Shown here in pieces: positions 56,360-64,000 of a stretch of 64,000 nt of DNA. Below the pieces are notes generated by a model. It was not told where the DNA came from. It searched no databases and worked only from the letters and a program-made list of their open reading frames with translations. The stretch spans positions 372,001-436,000 of the forward strand of contig JAPQWV010000404.1 of NCBI GenBank assembly GCA_027422505.1. The letters are read 5' to 3'. A program made the translations under genes and the position numbers. Origin of the DNA: Craterostigma plantagineum (Eukaryota; Streptophyta; Magnoliopsida; Lamiales; Linderniaceae). Position 1 is the stretch's first letter. Each line of letters opens with the position of its first letter.

Positions 56360-57708
56360 ACGCATTTTGGATAACACATCGTTAAGAACATTCTAGGAGT
56401 TTCAAGATTGTCAGAGGTATTAACAGTACAATAACACATTGCCTGCAAATAATACCACATGACTGATAAAAAATAACAATACAGACAAATCTTATAACAC
56501 AATTGTAGCTAAAAGTACCACAAAATAGCTAATCAATGCCACATTACTATTTCGATTAATTTCGTTCATAAATTCATTTCGTTCGGATGTATAAGATTGA
56601 CATTCATGGAAATAGATGACATAATGAAGCTAAATCACAAAATTTCTTTAAAAGACACGTTTTGCAAATGTTGATATCAATATGTGAAAGTTGAGATAAA
56701 ATATCATGTAAACATATAGCTCTTCCTTCACAACATATACTAGTATCTCTTTTAATGAGACATAACGTTACGAATTTTATCACAAACGTATTCAAAGTTC
56801 AAAATCAAACCACAAATATCATTTTATATGTCGTAAATCTGTATTTGTTACATTCTCGAAGTTATTTGTTAAGGAATATTAACAGGATGCTTCGTTAACG
56901 TCACCAGTACCAGATTGCCCGCACGTAATACTACATGTTTGCTATAAAATAACAATATGAAACTATAGAATGACGTGTTTACAAATAATGATACCACATA
57001 ACAGGTTTCCAGTACCATATTACTAATCCGATTAATTTCGTTCATAAATGCACATTGATCGAGATTTACAAGATTAACATCTTGTAAATGTATGATTTGA
57101 TGCATTTATCACACCAAATTCCTTTAAAAGCTACATTGTTCGATTGAGGTGGATGATAGTGAATGTTCGAGGTCAATAGTTATTCAAAACATAAACGATT
57201 ACTTTGTTCATTGAAACATCACATATGAATTTCAGCACGAATGCCATCAAAATTCAAAATTAAACCACAAATATTGTTTTATATGTCGTAAATCTGTATT
57301 TGTTACATTCTCGAAGTTATTTGTTAAGGAATATTAACAGGATGATTCGTTAACGTCACCAGTACCAGATTGCCGGCACGTAATACTACATGTTTGCTAT
57401 AAAATAACAATATGAAACTATAGAATGACGTGTTTACAAATAATGATACCACATAACAGATTTCCAATACCATATTACTAATCCGATTAATTTCTTTCAT
57501 AAGTGCACATTGATCGAGATTTACAAGATTAACATCTTGTAAATGTATGCATTTATCACATCAAATTCCTTTAAAAGCTACATTGTTCGATTGAGGTGGA
57601 TGATAGTGAATGTTCGAGGTCAATAGTTATTCAAAACATAAACGATTACTTTGTTCATTGAAACATCACATATGAATTTCAGCACGAATGCCATCAAAAT
57701 TCAAACTT
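56360..57708 (+). repeat. Tandem ~450-bp repeats in MULE-3
   Basis: Units 56,807-57,261 and 57,262-57,708 are almost identical (455 and 447 bp), both starting AAACCACAAATAT. A strongly diverged third unit can be traced upstream at about 56,360-56,806. The high identity of the last two shows a recent unequal duplication. Confidence 0.92.
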
Positions 57709-59657
57709 AAACCACAAATATTTTTTTATACGTCGTAAATCCTGAAACCTTAAACCTTAATCTTCACAGACACATAACCCTAAACCTTGGTGCGACAACT
57801 ACAACGATTTGTAACACATAAGCAACTTTTAGTAACATATTTAACTAAATGGGTAACAGTTAAATTGGTATTAGTAACACATTTACACTGATTTAGCAAT
57901 CCCGCCAAAATCCCAATCGTGGCATAGAGCCCGCCCAATTAACCCAATCAGTCCACAAATCCCACCCAAAATTTAGCAAGTATAGTAAATTCATCCAAAT
58001 CCATCCAAAACCAATATCTCGCCCAAATTTATCCATTCAAAACCAATATCGCGCCCAACATTTATCCAAAACCAATATCCCACCCAAGTCCACAAGTACC
58101 ACTTGATGGCAACACACTAATATTTACTGTTTATTTAATGACAAATTCTGTACTTCTAGTAACAGTTCCGATAAAACAAGTAACGCTTAGGTTTAGTAAC
58201 AGTTCAATGTCAAAAAATCTTGAAACATGTCTTCTAGAATAATAGCTTGTAATATAACATTTCGGATAATCCAAGTAACGTTTCAATTTCATGTAGTAAT
58301 AGTTCGATCTCAACAAATATCGAAACAGATCTGCAAAAAAAACTAAAGTAGGTCGTAATATTACACTTCAGAAAAAACTAAAATAACACTTCGATTTCAT
58401 GTAGTAACAGTGCTGCTAGAGAAAATACCATATTAGTACTTCCGAAACACAGTAGGACATAATATACCACTTCAAATGTACCAAGTAACGCTTTAATTTT
58501 AGGTAGTAACAGTTCAATGCCAAAAATTATCGAAACATGTCCGTTAAACAAAATACCACACAATACTTTTGAAAAACAAAATTAGGTCATAATATGATGA
58601 CCAAATCGATTATGAGTTACCTTTTGTATCATGATACACTTTGTTTTTAGTACCATATGGTGGACAGCAAATACCACATCTATAATTATTATAAACAAAA
58701 TGAAGTCAGAATATAACACTTGCCCTGACAAACATATACTCTATGAGTAGGAAAGTAAATTTTCTTCGTACATTTATAACACGAAGACATAAATCAGTAA
58801 CACAAATGCATAAAATAGTAACACTTATTCCAGATAAATCGATGCCTTCCATACGACCACTTTCACACAACGTACGTTTCAAAAGTGATGAGGTGACGAT
58901 TGTTCAAAATTGACAGAGCCTATGAAATGCCCAAACGATGGGTACCTCTAATACACAAAGATTAGCTGCAATTGCTACGAAAATATAGTTCAATTTGGCC
59001 CGTTTTTTCTTGAATTTCAAACCGTATAAAAATTCATCAAAATTCTTACATCGTACTTCAACAATACAGATGAATCCTACGTGACACGTCGAAATTGATT
59101 GGTTGATGGGGCAGTCGATTGTGCTCGATTCTGTGAAAACTAGGTCTCGATTAGCCGAATAAATATAAATCTGTTAAAAAAACATTTTACTATCGAGAAG
59201 TAACATGTTATCAGTTTAAAGTAACGTGTTTAGTTATTACGGTAACAAGTAGTCAGATCTCTGTAACATAAATATGGCGTCGAATACCCCCTCAGGGAAC
59301 CCTTTACGAAGGATATTTTAGTAAAAATATAGTTTGGGTCTTTATCATTGAATTTTTCAAAAAACAGGTCCTTCAAACTAAAGATTATTCTGACAGGGCC
59401 TGATTACTAAATTGAAACTTTACTAGGGCCTGATACGTAATTGCCCCTTAAATCAAACAAATGAAAAGAGCTTTCTAGATGGCTATACATAGATCATAGC
59501 AGCCAATTTAGGGCAAATAAATGCCATTTCTCACTATTAGTATGTCTACAGTAAAAACATAACAGCGAAGAAGCCTGTGATTTCTTATGAAGCTAATAAA
59601 AATAGGTAAGCAATATAACCGAAGGGGGTCCGTCAGAAATGGATGTAAAAACACAAA

Positions 59658-60398
59658 TGTTGGGTGAAATATTAGGCTAACACTCACACTCACTCTAAAA
59701 GTGCATAGCGGAATAAATGAATTTTGAGTGACAAACTGAAATGAACACGAGATGTGATTTTGTGCAGCAAGTAAAATAACTTGCTGCGTGCCTCAAGACG
59801 AAATTCCACTACGATGATGGATTACAAAGATAGCCAAACAAGCCTAGTAAAAACCTACGAATCGACATGATTCTGAAAACTACGAAGTCTTTCTACCTTT
59901 GAAAAACTAGGCTAAAGTAAACTCTCGTGAAAACTACGCTCAAAGTACGCTCGGTATATTATCTCGTCAAAAGCTCTCTCGAAAGTCGTTCTGAAATGGT
60001 GAAGTCCTTTCGCTATTTATATGTCTTCAACTTCTCAAGGACTTCTCCAACGACTTGGTACTTGTCCACTAACTTCCTCAACGTTCACTGAGTGAATGTG
60101 AACGTTAGAAGTCAGTTGGATAAGCCCAATCGACCTGGTCTCCAACTTTTGCTCCAAGCTTCCTATATTTAGTAAGATCCTTTCCAATTTTCGCTCCAGC
60201 TGCTCCACACTCTTTTCACACGGTTTGATCCATTCCAACAGTTATCCATATCCTGTAAATCACTAGAAAAATTCCACGTCATCAATAAAACAAGTTTTGG
60301 GTATCAAGATAAAACTGAGATAGGGAACATTCTCGGCCAACAAATGTTGTCTCGAATGTTACCCCAACATTGAACATGTTGAAGACTCAACATTAACA
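59658..60398 (-). repeat. 3' LTR of the Sirevirus-like element
   Basis: On the plus strand it runs from TGTTGGGTGAAATATTAGGC to CTCAACATTAACA, i.e. TG...CA. The purine tract adjoins it at 60,399 in the expected place. The other LTR lies outside the window, so the inner boundary rests on the purine tract and the outer one on the TG start. Confidence 0.75.
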
Positions 60399-60702
60399 AT
60401 CTCTCCCTTTTTATCTTTCTTTCCAAAACCAAAACAGAAGTTAGTCGTAGCGAAACTCCCCTTGACGGCCAGATCTACTCAACCACAAAAATTTTAAAAA
60501 CTGGTTAGAGCAGACTAAAACAGAATAGCACTAAAACTATTCAAAGTACTACGAATTAGTACACGCCATTAGAGGTCCTGAATAATATCTGCAAAAAAAT
60601 AAACATAGACATGGTTCACAAAAATAAAGCACGCAGAAACACAAAGAAGCAAAGCAGGCATGCAAACAAAAGCAAGAAACCGCATGCACAAAAGCTCGAA
60701 GT

Positions 60703-62802
60703 CTAAAAATTTAGACTCTCGATCGAATCCTCTGCTTCTTCTTCAGCTCCTTCATCTCTTCCTTGATCTTCAGCATTCTGAGCTTGTTCTTGATCTCCCC
60801 CTGTCTGTTCTGCTTCGGCCCTTTCTCCAACTCCAGCCTTCGTACCACTCGGTCCTACTTGGTCTTTATCCCTCGCTCCTTCTGCCCCATCTCCCCCTTT
60901 TTGGGAAGAAAGTAAACTCCTCAAAGTATCTCTTTGAGCCACCAAAGCTGCGATGGAATCTTCAAGAAACCTGAGAGCCTGTTCGAGGGCTGCCACCTAT
61001 GTCGACCCAACATTTTGATCAACATCGTGCGTGAGCTGATCTGGCGTGCGCCAGGGAAGATCCACAAGCCTGTCAGAGCCCGCCAAGTGATTTGGCTGAA
61101 CAGCATAAGGGCTCCTCTGAGTGGTCACCGAGTCTCTCCGAGTTGGAACAAACCCTCCTTGTAGGAGAACTCCTTAGATGATAGAGGGATAAGGCAGAAT
61201 ACCTTTCCCCACCTTCTCTGCTTGGTTCGACATGTGGGAGAGAATCAACTACCCCTAGTTCAAAGGCAGATTCTGGCCAAGCGCAAACAGTAGGTGCGCC
61301 ATTCCTTCAGTCACCCTGGTCTCATTCATAATGAGCAACCAACTACAAAGTCCAATCTTAAAGAGCACCGAGTATAGGGATGTCAAAGAACTACCCGCAC
61401 AATTTCCTTCCAACCTATTCACTCTACCCCCGGTAATAAAACGAAATACCTCGTCATTATCATACTCATACCCCATATCAACATCAGGAGTATGCAAAAA
61501 CCTATTGATAGCCCTAGACGACATATCATATAACCTCCCCCTCAGAAAAACCTTCCCATACTTCCTAGAATTCACCTCAGCTACATTAAAGAACAGATTA
61601 GCATATACCTCATGGACGACTGAGTCACAGTACGTCCCTAAACTCGTCACCATGTGGCCGAGATGTCTCGATTCAAGAAATTGCATGACGTCGTACTTCC
61701 TGAAGCTCGCCACGTCCACGACCCTCTCAACCCTCAAGAGTCTCTGACTCAAGGAATCCCATAGCTCCTCATTGGCTGTGCGGTAGAACTTTCGGTTGGG
61801 CAGTGGACTTTCCCAGTCAGAATCGTCCAATGTTGGGTCGGCATCCGGCTCAACAGCGTCATTGCTAGATAGGACTGGTGAAATATCACGGTGGCTTGTA
61901 TCAGGCTGCGGGGATTCTTCGGTCCTTGCTCGTTTGGATGGACGGTCAGCCCTTCCATTGGCCGTTTTCCAGCTCGCTTCTCCATCCTATTCTTCAAGGA
62001 CTCTAGAGTTTCCGCCATTTCAGCATCATCTTCATTGTCAGAGGGAAGAGCAGTAGAGTCAACTAAGGACTCTGACTCAGAAGAAGGAGTTTCTTCCCCC
62101 TAAAACTTGGAGATCTTCGTCCTGGCTTTCTGCATCGATGCTGTCGTAGGTGGTGGAATCCACGATGGTGTCCACAGAGTCACTAGAGAGAGGGATCGGT
62201 GAGTCTGCGTTTGAGGTTGGGTTCAGCGCCCGCCTTATACGGTTAGTGCGACGCAGCTTTGGCACAGGGGCTGCAGCCTTTGCCTTAGGTTGGCTTCGAC
62301 GCTTCTTGGGTGCACTGGGCTGAGCTTCCGGCGGCGCTGTGGGAGTCTCTGTGACCGGAATTTGGTCTGATGGAGGTGGGTTCTCAGAAACAGGGCTTTC
62401 TTCAGCGACTGGGGTCGGCACTTCAGGTTCCGCGGCCGGAATCGAAGCTGTCGAAGCTGGGTTTTCACCAGAAGTGGATGGCGGTGCGTCATCAGTGCGG
62501 CTTCGTCGCTGATTCTGAAGAGATTGAAGTCGGGCACTTAGTGTCATATCTTTGTCATCGTGCTCTGAATGATTCATCGGGAGTGAGGGTTCTTCACAAG
62601 GGTTTGCAGTTGTGGTTTCTCCCGTCTGAGATCGTGAGGATTCTATGGGCTGAGACGGAGGTCGTACTGGTAGGAGTGGCTGGAAAGGACCGGTATAGAC
62701 GACGATATCTCTCGGACCTGCAACCACCTCAATCGGAATTGGAAAATTGATGTCAGGTGCAAATGTTGGATAAACATTTGGTCTAGAGGGGGAATTCGAC
62801 AT
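60703..62802 (-). pseudogene. Env-like / 'putative plant transposon protein' ORF, broken
   Basis: Begins with Met at 62,802. The first part (to about 62,100) is proline-, serine- and lysine-rich and disordered, with a basic block (APKKRRSQPKAKA). A stop at about 62,098 and a frameshift near 61,870 follow. The central domain (61,830-61,255) holds FRKYDVMQFLESRHLGHMV, FLRGRLYDMSSRAIN and NCAGSSLTSLYSVLFKIGL, matching the plant transposon protein domain often found in Sirevirus and Gypsy extra ORFs. A stop near 61,255 and further breaks precede a C-terminal coiled coil (AALEQALRFLEDSIAALVAQ, 60,996-60,937) with an acidic tail. Function in the family is unproven; it is called env-like by position. 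Confidence 0.78.
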
Positions 62803-63897
62803 CTTAAATCAGGAAATCACAGTGAGGAATTGAAACACTTGACTGAATTTTTTAAACCCTAAAACTTCTATCTAACTCGTGGAAAAAAACAGAGAAGAAT
62901 TTCTAGAGAGAAGTTTCGATATGATCAAGTGAGGTATGTGAATAGTGTATTCAAATCAGATTAACCTCTAAACACGTAATCACAACGGTCATAAAAAACA
63001 GTCAAATGAGTTAATGGGAGTAAAACGTGGGATAAGTGGACTGAGTAAATAAAATAATCGTTGGAAGCAAAAAGAAAAATCGAACAAAATAGATAAGGTC
63101 AAACTAGGTCAAGGTTTTTCAAAACATGGAGCTAAAAATAGTATATGGACTCAGTCATCATGCGAGCAAATAAGAGCACTTCAGATTATGATTCAACCAA
63201 AATACCAAGTCAAAAGTCAAGGTAGAATCAAGCAAGACTAACCGTTGGAGCGACGTTGATGAGCACGTAGAGACAAGTGTAACAAGCTGTTCTTTGGGAG
63301 TTCTAATGCAATTCTGAGAGATAACTAAACTAGACACACGAGACTAAAAAATGCAGTACACAAAGCGGACACTAATAAAACGAAAGCACATAAATATAGC
63401 AATATCAACTGACAATCACGCATGTTGCTCCAACATTTGACTCAACATTCTTAATCCGTAATCCTAGATTTTTCTGCTTAATCCTTCAAAACCAATTCCC
63501 TTTATTATCACCCTTTCACCTTATTTCCAACCGAATTTATGCACTGCCCTTATACCCTAAGCCTCAAGGTTCGGCTTTTTGTAGCATAGTATACATCGTA
63601 ACCGCGAATGCCGTGTACCGACCAAATACCTTTTATCTAGCAAAGAGTTTATGAGCAGGCTTATATGCATCAAAGGATTGGTTTTTTGTCGCAAAGAGTA
63701 CATCGTCACATCGAATGCCGTGTACCTACGGAAGTTATTAACAAGAGCCTAAAATCAAGGGATCGGGTTCATTCAGGGACCAGTCAAGAAGAATCAAGTC
63801 ATTTCTCAGAAAAACAGAACAGAATATCTAACCAAACATTAAGCAGTAACAATCAAATTTGACATATGCTTAGTTAATCCAAATGTTGGACCAACAT
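62803..63897 (-). other. Non-coding interval between pol and the env-like ORF
   Basis: No coding sequence. A direct repeat (GGCTTTTTGTAGCATAG... and GGTTTTTTGTCGCAAAG..., each followed by ACATCG and GAATGCCGTGTACC) lies at about 63,571-63,618 and 63,678-63,727. CCAACATT words recur near 63,430 and 63,890. Confidence 0.6.
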
Positions 63898-64000
63898 TCA
63901 GACTGACATGTACAAACCTATGGATTTCCTCAGGTCCGAGAACCTTTCAGAATCCAGTGCTTTCGTGAATATGTCTGCTAACTGATGCTTTGTGTCTATA
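63898..64000 (-). CDS. Copia pol C-terminus (RNase H end), partial
   Basis: The last 33 codons of a Copia polyprotein, open at the window edge. The block KHQLADIFTKALDSERFSDL matches the conserved end of Copia RNase H, followed by LRKSIGLYMSV and a stop at 63,898-63,900. The remainder lies outside the window on the minus strand. Whether the whole pol is intact cannot be judged. Confidence 0.85.
   Translation of the reverse strand, partial: IDTKHQLADIFTKALDSERFSDLRKSIGLYMSV

Larger units (their letters stand above)
54179..59447. mobile_element. 5.3-kb non-coding MULE made of internal repeats (MULE-3)
   Basis: A perfect 9-bp target duplication TTAAATCAA lies at 54,170-54,178 and 59,448-59,456. 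The TIRs are long and imperfect: left GGGTTAATTAAAGTTCAGGC, right (inverted) GGGGCAATTACGTATCAGGC, both continuing CCCTAGTAA and into a further CAGGCCC segment. No transposase or other domain is found in six frames. The interior contains two sets of large tandem duplications and a very dense plus-strand use of GTAACA-, AATAACA- and AATACCA-type words. It could move only with help from another MULE. Confidence 0.9.
59658..64000 (-). mobile_element. Sirevirus-like Copia element, 3' part, runs off the window
   Basis: Read on the minus strand: end of Copia pol (64,000-63,898), a non-coding interval of about 1.1 kb, an env-like ORF region (62,802-60,703), a purine tract (AAAAAGGGAGAGAT, about 60,399-60,413), then the 3' LTR (60,398-59,658). 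An extra ORF between pol and the 3' LTR is the hallmark of Sirevirus-type Copia elements. The 5' LTR, gag and most of pol lie beyond 64,000. Confidence 0.85.

Noticed and set aside
61331..61747. 138-codon plus-strand frame
   Set aside because: It is the reverse-strand shadow of the env-like domain, whose minus-strand frame carries the recognisable motifs.
62370..62750. 126-codon plus-strand frame
   Set aside because: Shadow of the proline-rich start of the env-like ORF on the minus strand.

Overview
The window is plant nuclear DNA, most likely from a eudicot. It is AT-rich, genes are sparse and intron signals are present. It is packed with plant-type transposable elements: Copia, LARD-type and Sirevirus-like LTR elements, MULE, hAT, PIF/Harbinger, Stowaway, Emigrant-like and Helitron. 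The only two genes that look like intact host genes are small secreted hybrid proline-rich proteins (HyPRPs) with the eight-cysteine domain. They lie head-to-head at 8,620-8,991 (minus) and 11,662-12,084 (plus), each with a TATA box. No structural RNA gene is convincing. The species cannot be named from the sequence.

Layout. 0-7 kb: an Emigrant/pogo-like MITE (39-581) and a decayed full-length Copia element (1,829-7,035) with TATC...GATA LTR ends and a CAAAA target duplication. 8-12 kb: a Stowaway MITE and the two HyPRP genes. 12-16 kb: a solo LTR, a TIR relic, and a 2-kb Helitron carrying an RPA-like (DUF223) fragment. 16.2-26.8 kb: a 10.5-kb Mutator-like element holding a decayed plant-mobile-domain (PMD) gene and a MuDR-type transposase. 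A 4.7-kb hAT element with a BED/DUF659 transposase split it, and a further repeat split that hAT in turn. 26.9-33.2 kb: hAT elements, including a three-level nest (29,264-33,242 contains 29,766-33,122, which contains 31,314-31,757), each level with a perfect 8-bp target duplication. 33.4-36.9 kb: a second MULE with a truncated FAR1-type transposase, a nearly intact PMD gene on the other strand, and a regular 32-33-bp array of palindromes at each end. 37-41.8 kb: an unclassified repeat, a MULE-type MITE, a hAT MITE with a tRNA-like segment, and a Harbinger relic. 41.9-51.9 kb: a non-autonomous LTR element with 2.8-kb LTRs, whose 5' LTR was hit by a Copia derivative and a Tourist-like MITE. 54.2-59.4 kb: a 5.3-kb non-coding MULE made of internal repeats. 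59.7-64 kb: the 3' part of a Sirevirus-like Copia element on the minus strand (pol end, env-like ORF, 3' LTR), running out of the window.

How it fits together. Outside the HyPRP pair this is a transposon graveyard, and target duplications allow much of the insertion order to be read. The most unusual feature is that two different MULE families each carry a PMD gene beside a short-period array of dyad-symmetric sites (28 bp in one, 32-33 bp in the other). These may be binding sites for an element-encoded protein, which would be analogous to the anti-silencing systems known for VANDAL MULEs. That functional reading is inference.
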